From positions 1,612,001 through 1,676,000 of the forward strand of contig NZ_CP031727.1 in NCBI RefSeq assembly GCF_008806955.1: 64,000 nucleotides of DNA, written 5' to 3'. Origin of the DNA: Cellvibrio sp. KY-YJ-3. Its GTDB lineage: Bacteria; Pseudomonadota; Gammaproteobacteria; Pseudomonadales; Cellvibrionaceae. Positions 48,104 to 56,783 of the stretch are shown in pieces. The position numbers and the translations under genes are program-made. Each line of letters starts with the position of its first letter. Within the stretch, counting starts at the first letter, position 1. The notes beneath the pieces were generated by a model, which was not told the origin of the DNA, did no database searches, and worked only from the letters and a program-made list of their open reading frames with translations.

Positions 48104-48633
48104 TGCGTGCGCAACTGGTACCACTTTGGGATCCATTAGTCCGTTTGTTTCATTGGTCGATTGCGCTGATTTTTATCGCCAATTATTTTTTTAATGAAGC
48201 GGGCGACGATTGGCACCAATGGCTTGGTTATGTGGCAGTGGGCTGGTTGCTGGTGCGCTTTGTATGGGGCTTTGTTGGGAAAGGTGCAGCGCGCTGGGCA
48301 GATTTCTTCCCAACGCCGGCGCGGCTCTCGGCTCATGTCAACGCATTGCGCACCGGGCAAGCGTATCACCGTCTGGGGCACTCCCCTGTGGGGGCACTGG
48401 TGATGATATTAATGATGACCGGAATCTTAATGCTGGGCATCACGGGTTATATGTTGGAAGAGATCGATTATTTCTGGGGCGTGCAGTGGGTAGAGGACTT
48501 GCATGAGTGGATCGCTAATGCGGTGATGGCATTGGTTGTCGTGCATGTGAGTGCGGCGCTACTGGAGAGTTATCGCCTCAAGGAGAATCTGCCCCTGTCG
48601 ATGGTGACGGGGAAGCGTCGTCCTTTGGATTAA
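48103..48633 (+). CDS. Cytochrome b561 family membrane protein
   Basis: 176 aa with four predicted membrane helices. The first has WDPLVRLFHWSIALIFIANY, with the heme-ligand His of the DxxxRxFHW signature; others are near residues 45-60, 98-118 (GHSPVGALVMILMMTGILML) and 130-155 (LHEWIANAVMALVVVHV). It would bind two b-type hemes and pass electrons from quinol or a periplasmic partner. It overlaps the PepSY gene, which likely forms its partner. A terminator follows. Confidence 0.88.
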   Translation: MRAQLVPLWDPLVRLFHWSIALIFIANYFFNEAGDDWHQWLGYVAVGWLLVRFVWGFVGKGAARWADFFPTPARLSAHVNALRTGQAYHRLGHSPVGALVMILMMTGILMLGITGYMLEEIDYFWGVQWVEDLHEWIANAVMALVVVHVSAALLESYRLKENLPLSMVTGKRRPLD

Positions 48634-48662
48634 TCATGTAATTACTTTTCTCTGCTAACAAC

Positions 48663-48697
48663 AAAAAGGCCAACCGGATGCGGTTGGCCTTTTTGTT
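48663..48697. terminator. Bidirectional terminator between cytochrome b561 and xylanase genes
   Basis: AAAAAGGCCAACCG and CGGTTGGCCTTTTT form a long stem between convergent genes. Confidence 0.88.
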
Positions 48698-48714
48698 ATA
48701 CGCTGCTTGGCTTT

Positions 48715-50580
48715 TTAATTACACGCTGTGCCTTCCAAACCATCGGCAAATCCGCGCAGTGAGGGTTTATCGTTGTAGTTGTTGTCGAATAATAATGGCC
48801 AGGCAATTGCTTCACCGTTATAGGCGGCCGTTGCGGTTGTTAGCCAGGTGTTGGCATCGGTGGTGCCCCACACGCTAATACCGCCGCGCTGTGCTGCGGG
48901 CACTGTGTCCATATAAGCTTTCACGATTTCGCAGTAGCGTTTCTTTTGTGCCAAAGCGACAGTGTTGGTGAAGCTGGTAATTTTGTTGCCAGGCCAGCCG
49001 CCGCTGTAGGGGTTGTTTACCGCTACATCCAATTCGGTGATTTTTACTTTCAGGCCCTTATCCACCACTTTTTTCATCGCGGCACTGATGCTGGCGATGC
49101 TTGGGTAATCCATAAACACATGCATCTGGAAACCCACACCGTCAATGGGAATGCTGCGTGTTTGGAAGTCGGTCAGCATTTCAATCATCTTGGTGGTTTT
49201 GGCGTTGTTTTGGTCAATGTTGTAATCGTTGTAGTAGAGAATCGCACTGGGATCAGCAGCACGTGCCGCCTGGAAAGCCTTTTCGATGTAAATCGAGCTA
49301 TTGCCACTTTTTACATAAAAGGGAGAATCGGTGGTGCGGAAGTTAGCCACCGGAGAGCCGTCGTTGATGGCCTCATTCACAACATCCCAGCTCACCACAT
49401 TACCCTTGGCTTTGAAGTGGGTAACCACCTGCGTCACATGGTCTTCAACCTCAGCGATAAAGTCTGCTGCCGAGCCGCCCCAGTTTTTCATGAAGTTAGG
49501 CACTTGGTAGTCTGAATGCCAAACCAGCGCGTGACCGTGTACGTTGATGTTGTTGTCTTTGGCGTAATCCACAAAGGTGTCCGCATTGGTGAAGGTGAAG
49601 TTGCCATTGCTCGGCTGCAGGTAGCTCATTTTCATGATGTTGCCTGCCGTCATCTCGCCAAAATGCTTTTCCACCACGGCTTGTTCCGAGGTATTGGTCA
49701 CGATGTTAAAGCTGGGGTCGTCGTTGTTGGTGACTGCCGCGCCGATTGGGAATGCGGCCAAGGCTTGCAGTCGGGTCACATTGGCAGAGTAAACGCTACC
49801 GGTGCTTGAGCTTTGTGCCGATGAGCTACTTGCTGCTTGTGCAAGGGTAACGGTGACGCTTTTGATGGTTACGACGCCGGTTGGTGTTCCCTTGGCTTGC
49901 ACGCCGACTTGCACGTCAAACTCTGTCTGATTGAACTTTTTGTCGCCTTCAGTAACGGTGCAGGAGATGGTTGCATCTTCCCCAGCCGTGAATAGCTCGT
50001 TGCCCGCCCAGCAGCCCCATTCACCTGGATAGCTGCCGCCCTTGATTTGCGCGAATGGTTGTAAGCTGGCTCCGCTGGTTTTGAATTCGCTGCTGACATT
50101 AACCACCATAGTAATGATGGCATCTTCCAGCTGAATGGGTTTGAGCATATCAGCCACGGCGCCTATGTTATCGCCGCTGGCGGTAAAGCTGACCCCATCG
50201 CTATTGAGAGTTACGCCGCTATTGCCAGTGCCATTGCCGCGCCAACCGCTGGTCATATCCAGGGTTAACGCTGTTGCACTGGCCGCGCTACTGGAGCTAG
50301 CCGGAGCCGAGCTGCTGGCGGGCTCGCTGCTCGCTGCTACTGAGCTAGGGGCGATGGAGCTGGCTGCTTCCGAGGCGATACTGCTTGCCGGGGTTGAGCT
50401 GGGCTCGACCGAGCTGGCCGCAATACTCGCGGGGGCACTGGAGCTGCTGTTGGTTGCACTGGTATTGGCACTTGAGTTGTTGGCGCTGGAGTTATTGTTA
50501 TCGCCACCACCCGAGCCGCCGCAGGCGCTGAGCAAAAGCGTAAATAGACCGATTGATAAGAGTTGATGTACTTGCTGCAT
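48715..50580 (-). CDS. xyn10C: GH10 endo-1,4-beta-xylanase lipoprotein with CBM15
   Basis: 621 aa. Order: lipoprotein signal (LLSACGG, Cys about 20), a Ser/Ala/Asn-rich linker (about 30-103), a CBM15 module (about 105-250: ALTLDMTSGWRGNGTGNSGV, then SFTASGDNIGAVADML), a second Ser-rich stretch, and the GH10 barrel (about 275-620). Catalytic acid/base Glu is in SWDVVNEAIN (about 401) and the nucleophile Glu in KITELDVAV (about 515); HGHALVWHSDYQVP is another signature. It cuts the xylan backbone from the cell surface. The layout matches Cellvibrio japonicus Xyn10C, so the symbol is by similarity. A GTATAC site lies 67 bp upstream of the start. Confidence 0.94.
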   Translation of the reverse strand: MQQVHQLLSIGLFTLLLSACGGSGGGDNNNSSANNSSANTSATNSSSSAPASIAASSVEPSSTPASSIASEAASSIAPSSVAASSEPASSSAPASSSSAASATALTLDMTSGWRGNGTGNSGVTLNSDGVSFTASGDNIGAVADMLKPIQLEDAIITMVVNVSSEFKTSGASLQPFAQIKGGSYPGEWGCWAGNELFTAGEDATISCTVTEGDKKFNQTEFDVQVGVQAKGTPTGVVTIKSVTVTLAQAASSSSAQSSSTGSVYSANVTRLQALAAFPIGAAVTNNDDPSFNIVTNTSEQAVVEKHFGEMTAGNIMKMSYLQPSNGNFTFTNADTFVDYAKDNNINVHGHALVWHSDYQVPNFMKNWGGSAADFIAEVEDHVTQVVTHFKAKGNVVSWDVVNEAINDGSPVANFRTTDSPFYVKSGNSSIYIEKAFQAARAADPSAILYYNDYNIDQNNAKTTKMIEMLTDFQTRSIPIDGVGFQMHVFMDYPSIASISAAMKKVVDKGLKVKITELDVAVNNPYSGGWPGNKITSFTNTVALAQKKRYCEIVKAYMDTVPAAQRGGISVWGTTDANTWLTTATAAYNGEAIAWPLLFDNNYNDKPSLRGFADGLEGTACN

Positions 50581-50646
50581 GGTTTTTTTCCTGTGTATTG
50601 CTAGTTATTGGTATTGTTCTAGTCAATTAAACCATAAGAAAATTTG

Positions 50647-50660
50647 AGTTGTATACCAGT
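50647..50660. promoter_or_regulatory. GTATAC operator upstream of the xylanase gene
   Basis: AGTTGTATACCAGT matches the GH115 operator at 12 of 14 positions, at nearly the same distance from the start codon (67 versus 62 bp). Suggests a shared GntR/UxuR-type regulator. Confidence 0.58.
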
Positions 50661-50724
50661 GAGCCGCTCATGGCGCAGCTTTCCTTGTGTTTATTTTAGT
50701 TTTGTAAGGAAACTAATTTCATGC

Positions 50725-50754
50725 ATAAAAAAACCACCCGAAGGTGGTTTTTTG
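50725..50754. terminator. Terminator after the MFS symporter gene
   Basis: AAAAAACCACC, loop CGAA, GGTGGTTTTTT, placed just beyond the minus-strand symporter stop. Confidence 0.88.
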
Positions 50755-50774
50755 CAGGGTAAAAACGAAGAGGT

Positions 50775-52187
50775 TTATCCCTCCATTTGCTCCAGTTCTT
50801 TGCCTTTGGTTTCTTTGACCAGCTTGAGGACAAAGAAGATCGAGAAGGCCGAGAAGAACGCGTAAATACCGTAAGCACCCGGCAAGCCGAGTGATGAGGC
50901 CAGCAGGTAGGGGAAGGTGAAGGTGATGAGGAAGTTGGCGCCCCATTGTGCCAAACCAGCCACCGCCAGCGATGAACCGCGAATCTGGTTGGGGAACATT
51001 TCGCCCAACATAATCCACATCACCGGGCCCCAGGATACGTTGAAGAAAATCACGTAGAGGTTGGCGGCAACCAATGCCAAGGTGCCCATTTCGGTTGATA
51101 GCATCAACTTGCCTTGCTCATCCAGCGGTGCGCCATAAAAGGCGATAGCCACCAAGCTCAGGGTCACGGTCATGCCCAGCGAGCCAATCCACAGCAGCGG
51201 TTTGCGACCGATTTTGTCCACCACCAAAAAGGTGATAAAGCAGGCACCAATACTCACCACACCAGACACCACGTTGATTAACAGTGAGTCGGATTCAGAG
51301 AAGCCCGCTGCTTGCCACAGCACTGAGCCGTAGTAGAACACCACGTTGATGCCCACAAATTGCTGCAGTACCGCAAGGCCAATACCAACCCACACAATGG
51401 AGCGCACACGGTTGGTCGTTTTGTCGATCAAATCCGCAAGGCGCGGTTTGTGATGGTCAGCGGCGAGTGAGGCTTCAATCTCGCTGACCTTGGCGGTGCC
51501 CTCGACGGCGCCATAGAGTTTCACCAAGACGGTTTTGGCTTTATCGACCTGGCCAGAGGCCATCAAAAAGCGCGGGCTTTCCGGGATAAATAACAGCGCC
51601 ACAAAAAAGATTACCGCGGGGATCAGTTCCATCCAGAACATCCAGCGCCAGGTTTCGTAACCCAGCCAGAATACCGCCAGCGATGAACCGGCAAATTTAG
51701 CGAGGAAGTAGTTGCTGACAAATGCGGCGGTTAAGCCGGTGATGATGGCGACCTGTTGCACGGAACTGAGTTTGCCGCGATAGCGTGCCAGCGCTACTTC
51801 ACTGATATACGCCGGGCACATGACCGAGGCTGCACCTACCGCCAAACCACCAAGCACGCGGTAAATAACAAATTCAATCGACCCGGTGGCAATGCCTGAG
51901 CCCCAAGCCGACACGATAAAAAATACCGCCGCGACAATCAAAATCGCCTTGCGGCCATATTTATCGGCCAGAGTACCGGCAAAAAACGCACCGACCGCAC
52001 AGCCAAGCAACATGGAAGACACTTCAAAACCGGCGGTATTGATGTTGAACGCCGAGCGCAAGCCATCTACCGTGCCGTTGATAACGCCGCTATCAAAGCC
52101 AAAAAGAAAGCCGCCGATAGTGGCGATGACACTGATCAAAATAATAAACGGCGTATTCGCCTGATTGTTGGTACTGGTCTCGTTCAT
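50775..52187 (-). CDS. MFS sugar/H+ symporter (XylE-like)
   Basis: 470 aa with twelve predicted membrane helices. Sugar-porter signatures: GFLFGFDSGVINGTVDGL in helix 1, DKYGRKAIL after helix 2, ESPRFLMASGQVDKA (PESPR motif) in the central loop, QQFVGINVVFYYGS in helix 7 and GRKPLLWIGS. It probably imports xylose or a related monosaccharide with protons. AGGTATCACC precedes the ATG. It lies between the xylanase gene and the Nudix-type regulator, close to xylB-xylA, which supports xylose. Confidence 0.92.
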   Translation of the reverse strand: MNETSTNNQANTPFIILISVIATIGGFLFGFDSGVINGTVDGLRSAFNINTAGFEVSSMLLGCAVGAFFAGTLADKYGRKAILIVAAVFFIVSAWGSGIATGSIEFVIYRVLGGLAVGAASVMCPAYISEVALARYRGKLSSVQQVAIITGLTAAFVSNYFLAKFAGSSLAVFWLGYETWRWMFWMELIPAVIFFVALLFIPESPRFLMASGQVDKAKTVLVKLYGAVEGTAKVSEIEASLAADHHKPRLADLIDKTTNRVRSIVWVGIGLAVLQQFVGINVVFYYGSVLWQAAGFSESDSLLINVVSGVVSIGACFITFLVVDKIGRKPLLWIGSLGMTVTLSLVAIAFYGAPLDEQGKLMLSTEMGTLALVAANLYVIFFNVSWGPVMWIMLGEMFPNQIRGSSLAVAGLAQWGANFLITFTFPYLLASSLGLPGAYGIYAFFSAFSIFFVLKLVKETKGKELEQMEG

Positions 52188-52512
52188 GGTGATACCTGTT
52201 ATAAAAATTATAGTGTTGCAGGCGTGGGCTGCCTGTCGTTGTGTATGCCGCTGGTTCGACGGCGCGACCTTACCACAGTTGCCCAGTGGCGGGCAGGTTG
52301 ATACCGGGGTACGGCTTTAACGAGTCAAGCGATTGTCTCCGTAATGATTATTTCCCTGCGCTATCCATGGCGTGCGGGTTTTGCTATCGCTTGCGGGTCT
52401 TACAAAAAGGCGCCGGTCTTGCGAACCGGCGCCTTGGGTGGCATGAATACTAATGCATTATGGTTTTATTGACTATATGGCGATCTTGGGTGAGTGCAAA
52501 AAACGCGATGGA
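52188..52512. other. Intergenic region upstream of the symporter gene
   Basis: 325 bp containing the symporter promoter and the terminator of the Nudix-regulator gene. Besides that terminator I see no palindrome of the GTATAC or TTGTC types and no coding frame with a ribosome site. Confidence 0.5.
52405..52434 (-). terminator. Terminator downstream of the Nudix regulator gene
   Basis: Minus-strand reading: GGCGCCGGT, loop TCGCAAG, ACCGGCGCC, then TTTTT. It lies about 80 bp beyond the regulator stop codon. Confidence 0.85.
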
Positions 52513-53244
52513 TTAGATCTCAAACGCAAAACCCGACTCGCTCAAATGCTTGTAAGCCTCGGAATCGAACCGGTAGAGGCTAGCGGCGCGGTGGGGAACA
52601 CCCTGTTGTTTTTCATTGCAGGGACTGAGCAGGTTCATTTTCATGATCTTGCGGCGGAAGTTGGGTTTATCCAACTTGGTATTGAGGATTGCCTCGTAAA
52701 GTGCCTGCAGCTGTAACAGCGTAAATTTTTCCGGCAAGAGGTTAAAGCCAATGGGTTGGTGGCACACCTGATGGCGCAGCACCTTCAAGCCGTGAGCCAC
52801 TATCTCCGCGTGGTCGTATACCAACTCGGGCAAGTTATTCACGCTCTGCCAGCTCACATCGGCTGCACTTTGACCGGCCACCAGTGAAAACTTGTCGGCG
52901 CTCACCAGGGCGTAATAAGCAATGGTAACTACCCGTTCGTTGGGGAAGCGGTCAACGCGACCAAACGTTTTCAGCTGCTCCAAAAACAAATCGCGCACCC
53001 CGGTCAGTTCTTCCAGCAAGCGATAAGCGGCATCGCGCAGATTTTCGTCGTAGCGAATCCAGCCGCCGGGCAGTGCCCATTTGCCTTGGTGCAGCGGGTC
53101 GGTCTGTTTAACCAGCAGGATTTTCAGCTCATCGTCATCTAGGCCAAAAATCAGGTTATCGATGGAGAGCGCCTTGATGATGTTGTCATCAAGGTGCGGG
53201 GAGCTTTGGGTATTGAGACTGCCGGGAATATGGTTATTGGGCAC
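52513..53244 (-). CDS. Nudix-related transcriptional regulator (NrtR-like), xylose locus
   Basis: 243 aa from the GTG at 53244 (GAGGA eight bases upstream; the TTG at 53259 has no site). A Nudix-fold domain (about 20-160) is followed by a winged-helix segment (about 165-235: LPEKFTLLQLQALYEAILNT, then KPNFRRKIMKM). The Nudix box is broken: GGWIRYDENLRDAAYRLLEE followed by L, with two of the catalytic Glu of REUxEE replaced by Leu, so it should bind rather than hydrolyse a ligand. This is the pattern of NrtR-type repressors, several of which control sugar use. It is divergent from xylB with a 379-bp shared region. Confidence 0.85.
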   Translation of the reverse strand: MPNNHIPGSLNTQSSPHLDDNIIKALSIDNLIFGLDDDELKILLVKQTDPLHQGKWALPGGWIRYDENLRDAAYRLLEELTGVRDLFLEQLKTFGRVDRFPNERVVTIAYYALVSADKFSLVAGQSAADVSWQSVNNLPELVYDHAEIVAHGLKVLRHQVCHQPIGFNLLPEKFTLLQLQALYEAILNTKLDKPNFRRKIMKMNLLSPCNEKQQGVPHRAASLYRFDSEAYKHLSESGFAFEI

Positions 53245-53623
53245 GAGCAATGTCCTCAAGGGCTTTGCATTTTATGGATAAGGTTTGGTGTGAGCACAAC
53301 CGATCAGCTCAGGTTGCGGGCATTGTATAAGCCATGTTCGCAATGGTCGAGCCTTAGATACATGGCGCCTCATTCCCGTTACTGGCGTGGAGGTGCTATT
53401 CAGGTATAGGTGATTGCGCGCCATTTGCGCCAGTGACAGCGGCCAGCTTTATAAAAATTAACGTGCGGCCTCTTGTTGTCAGTTGGACAATAAGATATTC
53501 TGGTCATATAAGTTGAAGCGCTGGTATTTGGTCTGCACCCGATATCCGCATTCGCACAGGTTTTTGCCTGCAAAAACTTGTTAAACGAAAGTTTCCTAAA
53601 CCTATAAAAGAAAACGAGTCCCT
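53245..53623. promoter_or_regulatory. Divergent control region between regulator and xylB
   Basis: 379 bp between the two start codons. It contains the palindrome and core promoter listed separately. The xylB leader would be about 105 bases from that promoter. No coding content seen. Confidence 0.5.
53476..53512 (+). promoter_or_regulatory. Candidate xylB promoter with overlapping operator
   Basis: The inverted repeat TTGTC-AGTTG-GACAA (53476-53490) overlaps a -35-like TTGGAC (53483-53488); after 18 bp comes TATAAG (53507-53512). A repressor bound at the palindrome would block the -35. The divergent Nudix-type regulator is the obvious candidate. Confidence 0.5.
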
Positions 53624-55108
53624 ATGCTGTTTCTTGGTATTGATGTTGGCAGTTCCTCAGTGAAGTTGTCGGTGCTGGATGGCGTAACCGGCAAGAGCTT
53701 GGGCGCGCTGTCTCACCCTGAATCTGAACTGGCTATTGATAGCTCCGCGGTTGGCTTTGCCGAACAAAACCCCGACACCTGGTGGGATTGTGTGCGTCAG
53801 GGTTTAGTGCGCTTGGCAGCGCGCGACCAGATTAAACTCGACCAGATTGATGCCATAGGTATCTCTTACCAAATGCACGGCTTGGTAGTTGTCGATAGCA
53901 ATCAACAAGTGCTGCGCCCCTCGATCATTTGGTGCGATAGCCGCGCTGTGCCCTTGGGCGAAAAAGCGCTCGCCGATTTGGGGCGCGATTATTGTTTTGA
54001 CCATCTATTGAATTCCCCCGGCAACTTCACCGCCGCCAAGTTGCGTTGGGTGCAGGAAAACCAGCCGGAGCTGTTTGCGCGCATTCATAAAATGATGCTG
54101 CCCGGCGATTTTATTGCGATGAAATTATCCGGTGTGATTAACACCACCGCGTCAGGTTTGTCCGAAGGCACGCTGTGGGATTTCAAAGAAAATCGTATCG
54201 CCACAGAATTGTTAAATCACTGGGGCATTTCGGTGGATTTAATTCCCGATGTGGTGCCGAGTTTTGGTGTGCAATCCATCGTGAGCGATGCCGTTGCCGC
54301 TGAATTAGGCCTGCGCAAAGGCGTGAAAATTTGTTATCGCGCGGGCGATCAACCCAACAACGCGTTTAGTTTGAATGTATTGGAACCGGGTGAAGTAGCG
54401 GCGACTGCCGGCACCTCGGGGGTGATTTACGGTGTGACCGATCAGCCAGCGGCGGATGTGGAATCCCGGGTGAATACCTTCTTGCACGTGACCAATACCG
54501 ACGCGCAAAAACGTAACGGTGTGCTGGTGTGTGTGAATGGCTGTGGCCGTTTGTATTCCTGGCTGCGCCAAACCCTCGGCGAGGGTGGTTCTACGCCGGC
54601 GTATCCACAATTAAACGCACTGGCTCAAGCGGTGCCCGTGGGTAGCGAAGGGTTGTTGTTTCATCCTTTTGGCAACGGCGCCGAGCGAATTTTTCAAAAT
54701 AAAAATTTGGGTGCACAGCTGCGCAATCTGGATTTCAACCGCCATGGTTTGGGTCACATGGTGCGCGCGGCGCAAGAGGGCATTGTGTTCTCGCTCAATC
54801 AGGGCTTCGATGTATTGAAATCCCTGGGCGGCAGTTGTGAAGTGGTGCGTGCAGGCAAAGGCAATATGTTTTTAAGCGCAGTGTTTGCGCAAACTTTTGC
54901 CAATACCACGCAAGCCGCCGTGGAAATGTTTGAAACCGACGGCGCCGAAGGTGCTGCCCGCGCGGCGGCATTGGGCAGTGGTTATTACGCCTCGGCGAGT
55001 GAAGCTTTTACCGGTTTGACCCGTTTAAATGTGATCGAACCGGAAGCGCAATTATTTGCGCAATATCAGGATGCCTACCAACACTGGTGTGAACTTTTGC
55101 CGCGTTAA
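53624..55108 (+). CDS. xylB: Xylulokinase
   Basis: 494 aa, typical FGGY kinase length. The N-terminal phosphate-binding GIDVGSSSVKLSVLD, the YQMHGLVVVD segment with the MHG of xylulokinases, GDQPNNAFSLNVLEPGEVAA and the C-terminal adenosine motif (EVVRAGKGNMFLSAVFAQT) are present. It makes D-xylulose-5-phosphate with ATP. xylA follows after 66 bp in the same direction; the two likely share one transcript. Confidence 0.95.
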   Translation: MLFLGIDVGSSSVKLSVLDGVTGKSLGALSHPESELAIDSSAVGFAEQNPDTWWDCVRQGLVRLAARDQIKLDQIDAIGISYQMHGLVVVDSNQQVLRPSIIWCDSRAVPLGEKALADLGRDYCFDHLLNSPGNFTAAKLRWVQENQPELFARIHKMMLPGDFIAMKLSGVINTTASGLSEGTLWDFKENRIATELLNHWGISVDLIPDVVPSFGVQSIVSDAVAAELGLRKGVKICYRAGDQPNNAFSLNVLEPGEVAATAGTSGVIYGVTDQPAADVESRVNTFLHVTNTDAQKRNGVLVCVNGCGRLYSWLRQTLGEGGSTPAYPQLNALAQAVPVGSEGLLFHPFGNGAERIFQNKNLGAQLRNLDFNRHGLGHMVRAAQEGIVFSLNQGFDVLKSLGGSCEVVRAGKGNMFLSAVFAQTFANTTQAAVEMFETDGAEGAARAAALGSGYYASASEAFTGLTRLNVIEPEAQLFAQYQDAYQHWCELLPR

Positions 55109-55174
55109 TCGGTACAAGTATGCAGTGCAGTAAGCGATAAACTTTTTACAGCAAAACCCCATAAGGTGATAAAC

Positions 55175-56506
55175 ATGAGTATTGTTCTCGGTAGTAAAGA
55201 ATACTTCCCCGGTATCGGTAAGATCGGCTTTGAAGGCCCTGACTCCGATAATCCACTCGCATTTAAATACTACGACGAGAATCGTGTAGTTGCCGGCAAA
55301 ACCCTGAAAGAGCATTTCAGATTTGCTACTTGCTACTGGCACAGCTTCTGCGGCGCAGGTCACGATCCTTTTGGTCCAGGCACCAAAATTTTCCCGTGGA
55401 TGGCAACGCAAGATCCAATCGCCCGCGCTCACGAAAAAATGGATGCGGCGTTTGAATTTATCACCAAACTGGGCACACCTTACTACTGCTTCCACGACAT
55501 CGATCTGGTTGATGAAGGCAGCAGCCGCGCAGAAACTTCACAGCGTTTGCAAACCATCGTTGAATACGCCAAACAAAAACAAGCCGCTTCTGGCGTGAAA
55601 TTGTTGTGGGGTACCGCCAACCTGTTCTCCAACCCACGCTACATGAACGGCGCGTCTACCAACCCGGATTTCAACGTAGTGGCTTACGCCGGTGCGCAAT
55701 TGAAAGATGCGTTGGACGCAACCATCGCTCTTGGCGGTGAAAACTATGTGTTCTGGGGCGGTCGTGAAGGTTACATGAGCTTGCTCAATACCGACATGAA
55801 ACGCGAACAAGAGCATCTGGCGCGTTTCCTGACCATGGCTCGCGATTATGCGCGCGCGCAGGGCTTTAAAGGTTACTTCTTCATCGAGCCAAAGCCGATG
55901 GAGCCATCCAAGCACCAATACGATTTTGATGCAGAAACCGTTATCGGCTTCTTGCGTCATCACGGTCTGGATAAAGACTTCAAACTCAATTTAGAAACTA
56001 ACCACGCGACTCTCGCTGGTCACACCATGTGTCACGACATGCAAGCCGCTGCTAACGCGGGCATGTTGGGTTCATTGGATGCCAACCGTGGCGATTACCA
56101 AAATGCGTGGGATACCGACCAGTTCCCTTACAACATCAACGAAACGGTTGAGATGATGTTGGTATTCCTGCGCGCTGGCGGCCTGCAAGGTGGCGGTGTG
56201 AACTTTGATGCAAAAGTGCGTCGTAACTCACCTGATCCAGTCGATATGTTCTACGGCCACATCGGCGGCATGGACACCTTTGCTCGCGCATTGATTATCG
56301 CTGACAGCCTGATTCAGCAGTCTCCGCTGGAAGGTTTGCGCAAAGAGCGTTACTCATCATTTGATGCGGGTAACGGCGCTGCTTATGAGCAGGGCAAACT
56401 GACTCTGCAACAACTGGCAGACCTGGGCAACAAAGGTGGTGAAATCACCCTGCAAAGTGGCCGTCAGGAACTCTACGAAAACATTATCAACCGCTACATT
56501 CGTTAA
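55175..56506 (+). CDS. xylA: Xylose isomerase
   Basis: 443 aa from the ATG at 55175 (AAGGTGA upstream), the class II size. Signatures are [12 protein letters not shown]-like [29 protein letters not shown] (metal-binding Glu region), [18 protein letters not shown] and [14 protein letters not shown]. It converts D-xylose to D-xylulose with two divalent metals. Being second after xylB, it completes the pathway from imported xylose. Confidence 0.97.
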   Translation: MSIVLGSKEYFPGIGKIGFEGPDSDNPLAFKYYDENRVVAGKTLKEHFRFATCYWHSFCGAGHDPFGPGTKIFPWMATQDPIARAHEKMDAAFEFITKLGTPYYCFHDIDLVDEGSSRAETSQRLQTIVEYAKQKQAASGVKLLWGTANLFSNPRYMNGASTNPDFNVVAYAGAQLKDALDATIALGGENYVFWGGREGYMSLLNTDMKREQEHLARFLTMARDYARAQGFKGYFFIEPKPMEPSKHQYDFDAETVIGFLRHHGLDKDFKLNLETNHATLAGHTMCHDMQAAANAGMLGSLDANRGDYQNAWDTDQFPYNINETVEMMLVFLRAGGLQGGGVNFDAKVRRNSPDPVDMFYGHIGGMDTFARALIIADSLIQQSPLEGLRKERYSSFDAGNGAAYEQGKLTLQQLADLGNKGGEITLQSGRQELYENIINRYIR

Positions 56507-56783
56507 GCTATTTTTTAGTGCGGGCCCTGCTCGCACTGAATTACCTCGCAAAGCCTCTGCCGCTACAACACTTGCATTTTTGCCGGTGTTGCTAGCGGTT
56601 TTTTTTGCCCTTCATTTCTCATCCTATGGCGGCAGGGCTGGTGTCTTGTTGGCCGCTCTTTTATGCTGGTTGCCCGCGCTGATCCGGGTTGTGCTGCCCC
56701 GCGAAAACAGTTTTAACAATAATGGATTCAGTGTGATCGGTTTGACATGAATTGGACTTACTTTGCTCTAAAAGGAAACGCAA
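56507..56783. other. Intergenic region after xylA
   Basis: 277 bp. A frame reading in from within xylA encodes a hydrophobic stretch (LPVLLAVFFALHFSSYGG), but it has no ribosome site and I do not call it a gene. AAGGAAA at 56771-56777 is the ribosome site of the next gene. No terminator hairpin was found for xylA. Confidence 0.4.

Noticed and set aside
50135-50480. Repetitive Ser-linker DNA as a CRISPR or tandem repeat
   Set aside because: Repeats are imperfect codon repeats for Ser/Ala and have no spacer pattern.
50135-50566. Long plus-strand frame rich in Leu and Ala opposite the xylanase linker
   Set aside because: It is the antisense of the Ser/Ala-rich linker codons; it has no start signal and no family.
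52550-52575. tRNA-like TCGGAATCGAACCGG sequence
   Set aside because: Lies in the Nudix regulator coding region and no cloverleaf can be drawn; no tRNA gene is found in the window.
56436-56750. Open frame from inside xylA with hydrophobic stretch
   Set aside because: No ribosome site, starts inside xylA and lacks a recognisable family; more likely chance.
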